64,000 nt of DNA from NCBI RefSeq assembly GCF_021215455.1, contig NZ_JAJPWV010000007.1, positions 1 through 64,000 of the forward strand. The letters run 5' to 3'. The stretch comes from Mucilaginibacter roseus (GTDB taxonomy: Bacteria; Bacteroidota; Bacteroidia; Sphingobacteriales; Sphingobacteriaceae). Both the position numbers and the translations under genes were made by a program. The notes beneath the pieces are model-generated. The model worked only from the letters and a program-made list of their open reading frames with translations. It had not been told where the DNA came from and did not search any database. Positions 27,820 through 36,245 of the stretch are shown here, one piece after another; the first letter of the stretch is position 1, and every line of letters begins with the position of its first letter.

Positions 27820-27825
27820 AATAAA

Positions 27826-27863
27826 ACAAGAACGCCCTTAAATATAATTCAAGGGCGTCTTGT
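27826..27863. terminator. bidirectional terminator
   Basis: ACAAGAACGCCCTT pairs with AAGGGCGTCTTGT (one bulged base) around an 11-base AT loop, with T-rich sequence on the right and A-rich on the left, between convergent genes. Confidence 0.8.
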
Positions 27864-27875
27864 TGTTAAATACTA

Positions 27876-28112
27876 CTATGGTTTACCATATATCTGGATA
27901 GCCTTGCTTAGCTGGTCCTCGGTACGGTGATATTCTTCGGGGCACGATTGCGGGTCGGTTATCTTAAATTCACCCTGGTCGTTTATCTGCATGTGAAATC
28001 TCTTTTTTTCGCCGTTATGCGTAACATAAACCTGGAATAGCTGCAGGCGCTGTATGTTCATCGTGTTAAAATCGAACGTAGCCCCGTCAGCTTCAACCGT
28101 AAAATTCTTCAT
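27876..28112 (-). CDS. small conserved hypothetical protein
   Basis: ATG 28110-28112 gives 78 residues. Beta-rich sequence (LQLFQVYVTHNGEKKRFHMQINDQGEFKI) followed by a helix (EDQLSKAIQIYG) suggests a small alpha/beta domain; one Cys lies in DPQSCPEEYHR. No signal or membrane segment. I recall similar small proteins across Sphingobacteriaceae but cannot name the family. It lies 45 bases downstream of the short SDR on the same strand, though the SDR stop region shows no terminator, so they may share a transcript. Confidence 0.7.
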   Translation of the reverse strand: MKNFTVEADGATFDFNTMNIQRLQLFQVYVTHNGEKKRFHMQINDQGEFKITDPQSCPEEYHRTEDQLSKAIQIYGKP

Positions 28113-28157
28113 GTGGTAAAGATACAATGGTATTTTACACCGCCCCGAAAAACTTAA

Positions 28158-28754
28158 TTAAAGTACCGGATAAACCTGTCCGGTTTGCGCGCCCAACACA
28201 CTTTTTACATAGGCTTGCGCTACCCGGTGCATGCTCACTGGAATCTGCCCTTTAAAAAACGGAAAATATTCTGGCGACTCTTCAACCACGGTTGGCGCAA
28301 CGGTATTGATGCGTACGCCATTTTCCAATTCGATGGCGGCTGCTTTAACAAAGGAATCTAAGGCGCCGTTAACAGCACTTACGGCCGAACCTAAAACAAT
28401 AGGATCATGCGCCATGCTGCCTGAGGTAAGCGTGAACGAGCCTTTTGGGTTAATGTAATGCTGGCCTATCAGCACCAGGTTTACCTGGCCAAGCAGTTTA
28501 CTGTCAATACCAACCCTAAAATCAGCGTCCGTCATTTGCGCAAGCGGACCGAAGTGGCCATCGCCTGCGGTACTGATAAGCGCGTCGAACTGACCGACTT
28601 GTTCAAACAGCGCTTTGATCGAATTTAGGTCAGTGATGTTCACCTGGTAATCGCCGCTTTTTGAGCCTACCTTTATAATTTCGTTATCTGCTTCGAGCGC
28701 TTTAACCACATGTTTGCCAATGGTTCCGGATGCGCCAATAATGATGATTTTCAT
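28158..28754 (-). CDS. short SDR-family protein lacking YxxxK
   Basis: A 198-residue Rossmann protein with GASGTIGKH at 8-16, a short DV-loop (VNITDL), ISTAGDGHFG in place of NNAG and LTSGSMAH for the Ser region. The usual Tyr-x3-Lys is absent: the equivalent stretch reads SAVSAVNGALDSFV. This matches a compact SDR subgroup that keeps NADP binding but uses a different or no catalytic dyad. It is divergent from an HxlR regulator with a palindrome between, a layout common for electrophile- or aldehyde-responsive reductases. Confidence 0.87.
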   Translation of the reverse strand: MKIIIIGASGTIGKHVVKALEADNEIIKVGSKSGDYQVNITDLNSIKALFEQVGQFDALISTAGDGHFGPLAQMTDADFRVGIDSKLLGQVNLVLIGQHYINPKGSFTLTSGSMAHDPIVLGSAVSAVNGALDSFVKAAAIELENGVRINTVAPTVVEESPEYFPFFKGQIPVSMHRVAQAYVKSVLGAQTGQVYPVL

Positions 28755-28777
28755 TCGTTTTTTATTTTGATTTGCTA

Positions 28778-28808
28778 CAAAATTATTTCAATGCTTTACT
28801 TTTGTCAA
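28778..28808 (-). promoter_or_regulatory. promoter of the short SDR gene
   Basis: On the minus strand TAATTTTG (28778-28785) follows TTG (28806-28808) by 20 bases. The -33 region contains TTGAC, which is also the half-site word of the nearby palindrome, so the regulator could block it directly. Confidence 0.55.
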
Positions 28809-28837
28809 GTAGTTACCTTTTTGTCAACTAATGACAA
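28797..28837 (+). promoter_or_regulatory. HxlR promoter -7 box and palindromic operator
   Basis: TACTTTTG at 28797-28804 is a plus-strand -7 box for the HxlR gene, with TTTG at 28771-28774 (22-base spacer). A perfect palindrome TTGTCA-ACTAA-TGACAA lies at 28821-28837, and another TTGTCAA half-site at 28802-28808 overlaps both divergent promoters. The arrangement fits HxlR binding and autoregulation. Confidence 0.6.
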
Positions 28838-28858
28838 GTGGGTAAGGTTTGTTTTAAA

Positions 28859-29206
28859 ATGGCCGTAACAAAGGAAAAAAACGAAATAAATTATCACAGC
28901 GCTGAAGAGTGTCCCATAACTGCGACTATAGATGTGATCGGCGGCAAGTGGAAACCCCCGATTATATGGCTGTTGCTTAAAGGACCGCTGCGTTTTGGCG
29001 AGCTGCATAAAATCATACCCGGCATGGCGCTTAAGGTTTTATCGCGACAGCTAAAGGAATTGGAAGCCGACGGTATCATTATCCGTAAGGCGTACCCCGA
29101 GGTGCCTCCAAGGGTAGAGTACCGCCTCAGTGAAAAGGGGGAGACGTTGAGAGAGGTGATATTTTTATTATCAGACTGGAGCCGGAAGCATATCATTAAT
29201 GCATAG
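28859..29206 (+). CDS. HxlR family transcriptional regulator
   Basis: ATG 28859 gives 115 residues; a GTG 21 bases earlier abuts the operator and is less likely. The winged-helix pattern is clear: ECPITATIDVIGGKWKPPIIWLL with the conserved Cys near 18, LRFGELHKIIPGMALKVLSRQLKELEADGII as recognition region (key residues R-F-x-E-L and L-x-x-L-E-x-D-G) and a C-terminal dimer helix. HxlR proteins sense aldehydes, quinones or hypochlorite through the conserved Cys. It faces the short SDR gene and probably represses it. Confidence 0.93.
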   Translation: MAVTKEKNEINYHSAEECPITATIDVIGGKWKPPIIWLLLKGPLRFGELHKIIPGMALKVLSRQLKELEADGIIIRKAYPEVPPRVEYRLSEKGETLREVIFLLSDWSRKHIINA

Positions 29207-29235
29207 TAGCATTGCTTAAAAGTGCAATGCTACTA
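29204..29235. terminator. hairpin at the HxlR stop codon
   Basis: TAGTAGCATTGC, which includes the TAG stop, pairs perfectly over 12 bases with GCAATGCTACTA across an 8-base loop. No T-run follows on either strand, so it may be an mRNA 3' stabiliser rather than a true intrinsic terminator. Confidence 0.55.
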
Positions 29236-29244
29236 TAGCATATA

Positions 29245-30324
29245 CTACTTACTCGCCTTAATTTCTCCGCCCTTTGAGCAATTGCTTGAGGTCCAGTTAC
29301 CTGATAAGGAAGCGGCGCTTCCGTTTAACGTGATCACCATGTCATTACAAGGCGTAAGCCCATTAGGATTCTCAAACTCGTAAGGTGTAGCTACATTAAG
29401 CGTTATGCGGTCGCCCACCAGCTTGCCGGCAAACCTGCGCTTTTGACGTGAACTGTTAGGACGGGTTATTTCAAACTGACCCCGTATTACATCGCCGCAT
29501 TGGTTAAGGTTTAGGGCTAGTGTCCATGGGCCGCCTTCCGAGTCGGGGTTGGTCATGCTGCCATTATAGGTTCCATCATAATCACGTTTAGCCTTAAAGT
29601 ATACCAATGTGGAGTTATCAGCAGTTATTGCATCCCCTTCGTTTACGTAAACGAATTTACCTTGCATCAATACCTGCAACAACTGCTCGGTTGTCGCCGT
29701 CGGATTGTTCTTAACCAGTTGTCGGCCCACGGCATTATTATGCAAGTCCATTTTTTTGGCGTATGTGTCGCCTGCTTCTGATTCATGCGCGGTAGCCATT
29801 TTCTCAGCAAAGGCATTGTCAATATTTTTTGCCATCAAAACATTCCAATATGCGTGGCGTATAGCATCGGCCTTGTTGTCCTCAAAACCGGCATCCTTGT
29901 CGCATGGGTAATTATCCTGAGCTGCTTTGCCTGCAGGTACTACTGTTTTATATGCTTTATAGCTTTTTGTTGGATTTAATATAACTACCTTCCATTCTTC
30001 AGGCGTTAGTTTTTGCGCGATGTTAGTTATACCGGTGGTTTCCAGTTGGCGGTTTGCCAGGCTCGAAGTTTTGCCGTATTTAAAATAGTTAAATAGCTTT
30101 CGGCCAAGTGCTGCTTCATCGTTTTTTAAACCAGGCTCAGCACCGGTTATCTTTTCGTAAGCGGCTATAACCTGTTCAATAGTTGGCAGCGGGCTTACCG
30201 TTTTAAGTTCGGCCTCGGTAACGGGGCCATCAGGTAAAGTTGTAGGGTCATCGGTTGATTTTTTACTGCACGAGAAAAAAACGAACAATAAAAGGAGAAC
30301 AGCTTTGCAGGATAGATTTTTCAT
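29245..30324 (-). CDS. DUF6973-like lipoprotein with C-terminal beta domain
   Basis: A 359-residue lipoprotein (LLLFVFFSC, Cys 19). Residues about 60-225 hold DNKADAIRHAYWN near 150, ATAHESEAGD near 174 and MDLHNNAVGR near 192, the His-rich pattern I associate with DUF6973. The clustered His, Glu and Asn could form a metal or hydrolase site, which is inference. The C-terminal ~115 residues (YDGTYNGSMTNPD ... GNWTSSNCSKGG) look like a small beta-barrel seen on many Bacteroidota lipoproteins. It is monocistronic and convergent with the HxlR gene. Confidence 0.75.
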   Translation of the reverse strand: MKNLSCKAVLLLLFVFFSCSKKSTDDPTTLPDGPVTEAELKTVSPLPTIEQVIAAYEKITGAEPGLKNDEAALGRKLFNYFKYGKTSSLANRQLETTGITNIAQKLTPEEWKVVILNPTKSYKAYKTVVPAGKAAQDNYPCDKDAGFEDNKADAIRHAYWNVLMAKNIDNAFAEKMATAHESEAGDTYAKKMDLHNNAVGRQLVKNNPTATTEQLLQVLMQGKFVYVNEGDAITADNSTLVYFKAKRDYDGTYNGSMTNPDSEGGPWTLALNLNQCGDVIRGQFEITRPNSSRQKRRFAGKLVGDRITLNVATPYEFENPNGLTPCNDMVITLNGSAASLSGNWTSSNCSKGGEIKASK

Positions 30325-30431
30325 AACTGATGTTTTGCTTAGGTTAGATGTTTTAATAAGCGAAACAAATATTATAAATTCTCTATGCTTAGGCTTAATT
30401 ATATGTCGTTAAAGTTATAAAATACCGATTT

Positions 30432-31682
30432 TTAGGTAGACTGATCTACCCATTTTTGCATCACATTAATAATGCTTTTCAGTTCATCGGCTTGTATAAT
30501 GTAAGGTGGCATCAGGTATAAAACATTGCCAATTGGCCGCAGCCAAACGCCCTTATCCATCGCGAAAGCCTTAAAGCCGTTAAGCATAGCAGCATCCTTA
30601 AATTCAATTACGCCTATCGCGCCTATGCTTCGTTTATCTGCTATAAAGGGCGAATTGATGGTATCGAACTCCTGATTGATGATGGTATTGATCTGTTTAA
30701 TTTTGCTCAGATAATCTTCCTGTTCAAATAGTTCAATACTTTTTAGCGCCACCGTACAGGTGAGTGCATTGGCCATAAAGGTGGGACCATGCATCAGTGC
30801 CTTTTCATAGCTTTCACCTAAAAAGCTGTGGTAGACTGCATCGGTGCTCAACGTGGCGGCATGCCCCATGTAACCGGCAGTAAGCGCTTTGCCAACCACC
30901 ATAATATCCGGCGTTACACCTGCATGTTCGGCGGCGAATAGTTTGCCGGTACGGCCGAAGCCTGTAGCTACTTCATCAAATATCAGCAACACATTATACT
31001 TGTTGCATAGTTCACGGGCAGCCCGCAGGTACAAAGGTGAGTAAATATGGAAGCCCCCGGCGCACTGTACGATAGGCTCAACAATAAAAGCGGCTATGTT
31101 TTCGCTATTGCTGATGAGTAAATGCTCCAACTGATCAATGGCCGGCTGCACAAGATCCGCTGGTGCATCAAAACCACCTTCAGGGATCTCCACAATAAAA
31201 TCCCGGTGCAACACGTCAGCAAAAGCGTGGCTAAAATCAGAATCATCACTTACTTCCATGGCCTTAAAGGTGTCGCCATGGTAGCCGTTTTTAAGTGATA
31301 CAATTTTAGTTTTCCCCTGGTAGCCTAAGTTTTTCCAATATTGAATGGCAGTTTTAAGCGCTACTTCAACGCCAATGGATCCACTATCCGAGAAAAAAAC
31401 ATGGTTGAGCCCCGCAGGTGTGATACGAACCAAAGCTTCTGCAAGCTGCAGCGCAGGCTCGTGCGTTAACCCGCCCAACATTACATGCGCAAATTTACCA
31501 GCCTGTTCGGCCAAAGCAGTATTTAGTACCGGGTGATTGTACCCATGTATAACCGACCACCATGAAGATATACCGTCAATAAGTTTGCGGCCATCTTCCA
31601 GTTCCATCATCACACCGTGGCCAGCTACCATTTTTGGCAGGCGATTGGCATGTTTCATTTGCGTATAAGGGTACCAAAGCAT
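30432..31682 (-). CDS. bioA: adenosylmethionine-8-amino-7-oxononanoate aminotransferase
   Basis: A class III PLP aminotransferase beginning LWYPYTQM, the BioA hallmark (WHPYTQ in E. coli), with DGISSWWSVIHGYNHP, SDSGSIGVEVALKTA, IFDEVATGFGRTG for the PLP Asp and VVGKALTAGYM for the Schiff-base Lys. It converts KAPA to DAPA in biotin synthesis using SAM as amino donor. ATG 31680-31682 puts WYPYTQ at the N-terminus, as in the family. No other bio gene lies in the window. It follows the CBM9-like gene by 36 bases, probably in one transcript, a surprising pairing. Confidence 0.95.
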   Translation of the reverse strand: MLWYPYTQMKHANRLPKMVAGHGVMMELEDGRKLIDGISSWWSVIHGYNHPVLNTALAEQAGKFAHVMLGGLTHEPALQLAEALVRITPAGLNHVFFSDSGSIGVEVALKTAIQYWKNLGYQGKTKIVSLKNGYHGDTFKAMEVSDDSDFSHAFADVLHRDFIVEIPEGGFDAPADLVQPAIDQLEHLLISNSENIAAFIVEPIVQCAGGFHIYSPLYLRAARELCNKYNVLLIFDEVATGFGRTGKLFAAEHAGVTPDIMVVGKALTAGYMGHAATLSTDAVYHSFLGESYEKALMHGPTFMANALTCTVALKSIELFEQEDYLSKIKQINTIINQEFDTINSPFIADKRSIGAIGVIEFKDAAMLNGFKAFAMDKGVWLRPIGNVLYLMPPYIIQADELKSIINVMQKWVDQST

Positions 31683-31718
31683 AAAGCAAATATACGTGTG
31701 CAATGGCGTTGCCCGGTC

Positions 31719-32831
31719 TTAATTCTCCGTTTGCTTTTTTGGCTGTTTAAACAGGCCGTCCTCGTTTATTGATATAGTGCTGCCACTATCGTCGCTAACG
31801 GTAGCGGTATATTGCTGTTTGGTTGCTTCGATGCTCAATCTATTGGTTTTGCCGGATACATTATACTCAGTATCCATTATACCAAGACCGTCAAGGTTGG
31901 TCGCGAAAACGTTGTGTAGTTTAAAGTATTCCTGCTGCCTGTAGTATACCAGCCACAGGTATTGCTTTTGCAGATCGGTATAAGGTACGGCAAAGTTAAT
32001 ACCGGCATAGGTAGCCTTTTTGGTAAACAATAAATAACCCCAACGCTCCGGGTAATGCATGCTGATCAGTCCGGGGGCAGACCACACCCAGTTACGTTCC
32101 GGCAGATTTTTGCCTTGTGCATCCTTCAGTTTAACATACTTGCCGTTTACTACTTTGGTGTCCCACTCCACCCGCGAAAAGTTGATGCGCCATAAGCTTC
32201 CTTCAGCAGGTGTGCCGGTATTAAATCCAAACATGATAGATTTAAGGGGTATAGCAAATTCAACCGTCCAGCCTTTGTCGGTATCTTTAGGATTGTTCAG
32301 CGTGCCTTGCAATTTCACAGCCGAGCGCATGCCGGGTGTATCCCAACTGATTAGTGCATTACCACCGTGGCGGTAGGCCTTTGGTAAAAACAAATCGAAT
32401 ATTTTATTAAGCTGGTTAACCTCTATCTCAAAGTAGTTGCGGCCATTATTATCCGGATCAACAAAAAGCTCAAAATCATTGTCCTGAAAAATAATATCAT
32501 CATGATGGGTGAGGTAAGCCCAAAGATTTGGCTCATCCATTTTTACCGCGATGTACAGGTTGCTATCGTCCCAAAGCATTTTAAGCTGGGTGTTGTATTG
32601 GGGTTTGGGCTTTGCATCACCCTCAATATCCGCAAAGCTGCTGGTCCATTTGGCTTGGTCCCAAATTTTATCGTTTATATCACCATCAATAACCGGGGCT
32701 TTAGCAGTATGGGTTACAATGTAATGCTCGGGAGTTGTAAACAAATGAGCCAGATTGCCAAAAGCAGACTGGCAATATGCCGGTACTGCCGTAGTAACCA
32801 TAATAGCGGCGCCGATAAAATATTTAAGCAT
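31719..32831 (-). CDS. secreted CBM9-like carbohydrate-binding protein
   Basis: ATG 32829-32831 gives a signal peptide ending about YCQ. Residues about 35-235 match the CBM9-like fold used for xylan or sugar-end binding: APVIDGDINDKIWDQAKW, DDSNLYIAVKMDEP, DNDFELFVDPDNNGRNYFEIEVN and GWTVEFAIPLKS, ending WRINFSRVEW. About 130 further residues have no motif I recognise. In Bacteroidota such proteins occur alone or fused to DUF5916 barrels; the barrel is absent here. It may help bind polysaccharide or act as an esterase-associated module. Confidence 0.87.
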   Translation of the reverse strand: MLKYFIGAAIMVTTAVPAYCQSAFGNLAHLFTTPEHYIVTHTAKAPVIDGDINDKIWDQAKWTSSFADIEGDAKPKPQYNTQLKMLWDDSNLYIAVKMDEPNLWAYLTHHDDIIFQDNDFELFVDPDNNGRNYFEIEVNQLNKIFDLFLPKAYRHGGNALISWDTPGMRSAVKLQGTLNNPKDTDKGWTVEFAIPLKSIMFGFNTGTPAEGSLWRINFSRVEWDTKVVNGKYVKLKDAQGKNLPERNWVWSAPGLISMHYPERWGYLLFTKKATYAGINFAVPYTDLQKQYLWLVYYRQQEYFKLHNVFATNLDGLGIMDTEYNVSGKTNRLSIEATKQQYTATVSDDSGSTISINEDGLFKQPKKQTEN

Positions 32832-32994
32832 CCTTAAATATAGGTAAATCAATTTTGCAATCGATAATTTAAAATTTTACACTTCCCAATTAATTAAATG
32901 TTAAATCGGCATATATTGTTAGTTAAATGTCAAAAGGGCACTAAATAGGTGCTGTTGATGCTAAAGGGCAGTAATAGGGGGCTACATTAGCGTA

Positions 32995-33684
32995 ATGGAG
33001 GCAAATTTTGCAGGGATAAAGTCGGGTTTGGTCAGGCTTGTCATTTACGGGGCATTAATTTTCGGCGTAGCCGAGTTCATTCGTTGGGATGCCATGTTAG
33101 TGCACGGCCAGGAGTCAAAGTTTGGCGAAGACTCTTACACCGAGCTTGGCCAAAGTGTGTTGTTATTGATAGCGGCGGGTATTTACATTAGTGTTTTTGC
33201 AAGATATAAGCAATTTAAAGCGCTTGCTTTCTTCCTATTCTCCTTTTCTACCGCATCGTTCATCCGCGAGCAGGATTCATTTTTGGATGACCATATATTT
33301 GATGGCGCATGGCAAGCCGGCGTGTTTAGCCTGTTCGCATTTATGGTATATTACCTATGGCGGCATCGGTACCAGTTTTTGCACAATATTGCGTTGTTTG
33401 TGCATACCCAAGCCTTTGGGGTTTTTATAACCGGATTTTTAACTACTTACGTGTTTTCGAGGTTGTATGGGCGGGGCAAATTTTGGCAGGAGATAATGGA
33501 AGACCGTTATTTTCGTGCCGTAAAGAATGCGTCAGAAGAGTGTACCGAGCTTTTTGGATACACCATATTAGCTATTGCCGCGGTTGAATTTTTCCTGTTT
33601 GTTAAAAGGCAAGCGAAGGCTTTGCCAACGGGTAGCTCGTACGGTAAAATTACTAAGCCATCGGCTGCTACCATTCTACAATAA
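32995..33684 (+). CDS. multi-pass membrane protein, function unknown
   Basis: A 229-residue protein with about six hydrophobic helices (roughly 10-28, 48-67, 72-90, 104-121, 128-152, 187-204). Conserved-looking polar features include FIREQDSFLDDHIFDGAW between helices and EECTELFGY before the last, both acidic. This layout resembles uncharacterised Bacteroidota and Proteobacteria inner-membrane proteins, but I cannot name the family. No signal peptide; the tail is Lys-rich and cytoplasmic-like. It stands alone, divergent from the CBM9-like gene and 110 bases ahead of the fucosidase. Confidence 0.75.
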   Translation: MEANFAGIKSGLVRLVIYGALIFGVAEFIRWDAMLVHGQESKFGEDSYTELGQSVLLLIAAGIYISVFARYKQFKALAFFLFSFSTASFIREQDSFLDDHIFDGAWQAGVFSLFAFMVYYLWRHRYQFLHNIALFVHTQAFGVFITGFLTTYVFSRLYGRGKFWQEIMEDRYFRAVKNASEECTELFGYTILAIAAVEFFLFVKRQAKALPTGSSYGKITKPSAATILQ

Positions 33685-33734
33685 CGGCTAATTTACTGCC
33701 ATTGCCAAAAATGCTTAATTAAACGTTAGTATTG

Positions 33735-33767
33735 TTTAAGCGAGGCCACTTGTTTGACGTAATTTTG
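33735..33767 (+). promoter_or_regulatory. promoter of the GH29 gene
   Basis: TTTA at 33735-33738, a 21-base spacer and TAATTTTG at 33760-33767 fit the Bacteroidota pattern, with one change in the -33 box. Predicted leader is about 20 bases. Confidence 0.6.
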
Positions 33768-33794
33768 ATGTAACCAATTATAAAAATACGTCTG

Positions 33795-35093
33795 ATGAGA
33801 AAGTTGTTACGTTTCATTTTAATTTTATTATGCTTTAGCCCGGCTGCATGGGCTCAGCAAGGATATAAGCCATCCGAATCAAATCTTAAGGCACGCGAGC
33901 ATTTTAAGGATATGAAGTTCGGTTTGTTCATCCACTGGGGCATCTACAGTACGCTCGGTGACGGTGAGTGGGTAATGGATACCCGCAAAATTCCGTATAA
34001 TGATTACAAGCGTTTAGCTGATTTTTTCAACCCGCAAGCCTTTAATGCCAAAGAGTGGGTTGATCTGGCAAAAAGGGCGGGTATGAAATATATTACAGTA
34101 ACATCCCGGCACCATGATGGCTTCAGTATGTTTGATACCAAGCAATCTGACTATAACATCGTAAAAGCTACTCCTTATAAAAGAGATCCGATGAAGGAAC
34201 TGGCCGAAGAATGTCAGAAGCAGGGAATTGAACTTCGCTTTTATTATTCTCTGCTGGATTGGGGCCGTGCCGATTACGCTTTTAAAAGCCCAATTGTTAA
34301 TGGTGTGCCAGAGAAGGGCGACTGGAACAGTTACATCAATTTTATGAAAGCGCAGCTTACCGAGCTGATTACCAATTACCCTGGCGTGAAAGGCATTTGG
34401 TTTGACGGGCATTGGGATCGCAAGAACGCGAACTGGCATTACGATGAAATATACGGTTTGATACATAAGTTAGGGCCTGATATTATGATAGGGAATAACC
34501 ACCACCTGGCGCCTATTCCGGGCGAGGACTTTCAGGCTTTTGAAAAGGACCTGCCGGGCAACAACAAAACCGGCTTTAGCGGCGATGCTAAAATAGGCGA
34601 CCTACCGCTTGAAACCTGCGAAACCATGAACGGGAGCTGGGGCTTTAACATTAATGACAGGAATTATAAGTCGGTAAAGGAGCTGGTACATTACCTGGTA
34701 AACGCTGCCGGTTTAGACGCTAATTTTTTATTGAATGTCGGCCCGATGCCTAACGGCAAAATACAACCGGAATTTGTAGATACCCTTGGTAAAATAGGGG
34801 CCTGGATTGATAAAAATGGAGAAACCATTTACGGTACACGCGGCTATTTGGTAAAAGCGCAAGCATGGGGCACCGTAACGGCTAAGGGTAAAACTGTTTA
34901 CGCCCACGTGCTTAACCCGGTTAAGGATGGCAACCAGATAGTGATACCCGATTTTAAATTTAAACCAAAAAGTGTAACCGCTTTTAATGGCGGCGCTAAA
35001 TTGAAATACAAGAAAGATAAAAGCGGACTGATAGTTTATATAGATCAGCTGCCTGCTGATGAGATTGACAGAATAGTGAAGATCACTTACTAA
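33795..35093 (+). CDS. GH29 family alpha-L-fucosidase
   Basis: A 432-residue secreted enzyme with a signal peptide ending AWAQ (residue 21). GH29 motifs follow in order: KFGLFIHWGIYS near 41-52, YITVTSRHHDGFSMFDTK near 96, and GIWFDGHWD near 200 with the nucleophile Asp; NAAGLDANFLLNVGP closes the barrel. A C-terminal beta-sandwich (about 345-430) completes the usual two-domain form. The ETCETMNGSWGFN region near 275 fits the broad-specificity GH29-B type more than GH29-A, with the acid/base uncertain. It has its own promoter and terminator. Confidence 0.94.
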   Translation: MRKLLRFILILLCFSPAAWAQQGYKPSESNLKAREHFKDMKFGLFIHWGIYSTLGDGEWVMDTRKIPYNDYKRLADFFNPQAFNAKEWVDLAKRAGMKYITVTSRHHDGFSMFDTKQSDYNIVKATPYKRDPMKELAEECQKQGIELRFYYSLLDWGRADYAFKSPIVNGVPEKGDWNSYINFMKAQLTELITNYPGVKGIWFDGHWDRKNANWHYDEIYGLIHKLGPDIMIGNNHHLAPIPGEDFQAFEKDLPGNNKTGFSGDAKIGDLPLETCETMNGSWGFNINDRNYKSVKELVHYLVNAAGLDANFLLNVGPMPNGKIQPEFVDTLGKIGAWIDKNGETIYGTRGYLVKAQAWGTVTAKGKTVYAHVLNPVKDGNQIVIPDFKFKPKSVTAFNGGAKLKYKKDKSGLIVYIDQLPADEIDRIVKITY

Positions 35094-35109
35094 ACACAGT
35101 ACTACCGGT

Positions 35110-35149
35110 AAAACAAAAGGCTGCTTTATTTAAAGCAGCCTTTTGTTTT
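35110..35149. terminator. bidirectional terminator (GH29 / recA)
   Basis: A 19-base-pair perfect stem (AAAACAAAAGGCTGCTTTA with its complement) with a 2-base centre. A- and T-runs on the flanks serve both convergent genes. Confidence 0.9.
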
Positions 35150-35167
35150 GTAAGATACCGTTGAAGC

Positions 35168-36175
35168 TTATGCTTCTTCCATGCTCTCGCCGGTTACGGT
35201 TTCTTTTATCTTGTTTTCCAGTTCTTCCATTAGTTCCGGGTTGTCCAATATCAGTTGTTTAACCGCGTCTCGGCCCTGTCCCAGGCGGGTTTCGCCATAG
35301 CTGAACCATGAACCTGCTTTTTTGATGATGTTATAATCAACACCAAGGTCAATGATCTCGCCTGATTTGGAGATACCCTCGCCAAACATAATATCAAACT
35401 CAGCTATACGGAATGGTGGGGCAACCTTGTTCTTCACGATCTTGATCTTAACGCGGTTTCCTGATACCTCGTCGGTATCCTTAATTTGTGATATACGGCG
35501 TACATCCAAACGTACCGACGCGTAGAATTTAAGCGCATTACCGCCGGTTGTGGTTTCAGGGTTACCAAACATTACGCCTATCTTATCGCGCAACTGGTTG
35601 ATGAAGATACAGCAGCATCCGGTTTTGCTGATGGTACCGGTGAGCTTACGCAGCGCCTGAGACATTAAGCGCGCCTGCAAACCCATTTTTGAGTCGCCCA
35701 TTTCGCCCTCGATCTCGGCCTTTGGCACCAGCGCGGCAACCGAGTCAATTACCAGGATATCAATAGCGCCTGAGCGGATCAGGTTATCGGCAATCTCTAA
35801 CGCCTGCTCACCATTATCCGGTTGTGATATTAAAAGGTTCTCAACATCAACACCCAGTTTTTTTGCATAAAATTTATCAAAGGCGTGCTCCGCATCAATA
35901 AACGCTGCAATGCCACCTTTTTTTTGTGCTTCGGCAATTGCGTGTATGGCCAAAGTTGTTTTACCTGACGATTCAGGTCCATATATCTCAATTATTCTGC
36001 CTTTTGGCAAACCGCCAACACCTAAAGCTATATCCAGGCCTATTGAACCGGTTGATATTACTTCGGTTGGTTCAACAACGGTGTCGCCCAGTTTCATGAT
36101 GGTGCCTTTTCCGTATGATTTTTCCAGCTTATCAAGCGTAAGCTGTAGTGCCTTCAATTTATCTGCGTTGCTCAT
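35168..36175 (-). CDS. recA: recombinase RecA
   Basis: The 335-residue sequence is canonical Rec[20 protein letters not shown] as Walker A near 66, [20 protein letters not shown] for Walker [29 protein letters not shown] for loop 2 (key residues [10 protein letters not shown]) and a short acidic tail [10 protein letters not shown]. It forms filaments on single-stranded DNA for homologous recombination and SOS induction. A -7 box (TATATTTG) lies 18 bases upstream; ACTAA-AAAAA-TTAGT nearby is an inverted repeat but not a known LexA box. nth lies 70 bases upstream on the same strand. Confidence 0.99.
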   Translation of the reverse strand: MSNADKLKALQLTLDKLEKSYGKGTIMKLGDTVVEPTEVISTGSIGLDIALGVGGLPKGRIIEIYGPESSGKTTLAIHAIAEAQKKGGIAAFIDAEHAFDKFYAKKLGVDVENLLISQPDNGEQALEIADNLIRSGAIDILVIDSVAALVPKAEIEGEMGDSKMGLQARLMSQALRKLTGTISKTGCCCIFINQLRDKIGVMFGNPETTTGGNALKFYASVRLDVRRISQIKDTDEVSGNRVKIKIVKNKVAPPFRIAEFDIMFGEGISKSGEIIDLGVDYNIIKKAGSWFSYGETRLGQGRDAVKQLILDNPELMEELENKIKETVTGESMEEA

Positions 36176-36192
36176 CTTAAATTTATATGTAA

Positions 36193-36200
36193 CAAATATA
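36193..36200 (-). promoter_or_regulatory. -7 element for recA
   Basis: The minus strand reads TATATTTG here. A weak TTAG 19 bases upstream is the best -33 candidate and overlaps the inverted repeat ACTAA-AAAAA-TTAGT at 36218-36232, a possible operator. Confidence 0.5.
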
Positions 36201-36245
36201 AAACTTTAATTTACAATTACTAAAAAAATTAGTATTTATTTTTAT

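Noticed and set aside
36218-36232. ACTAA-AAAAA-TTAGT inverted repeat before recA as a LexA box
   Set aside because: It does not match known LexA sites, and a short AT-rich palindrome is expected by chance here; kept only as a note on the promoter.
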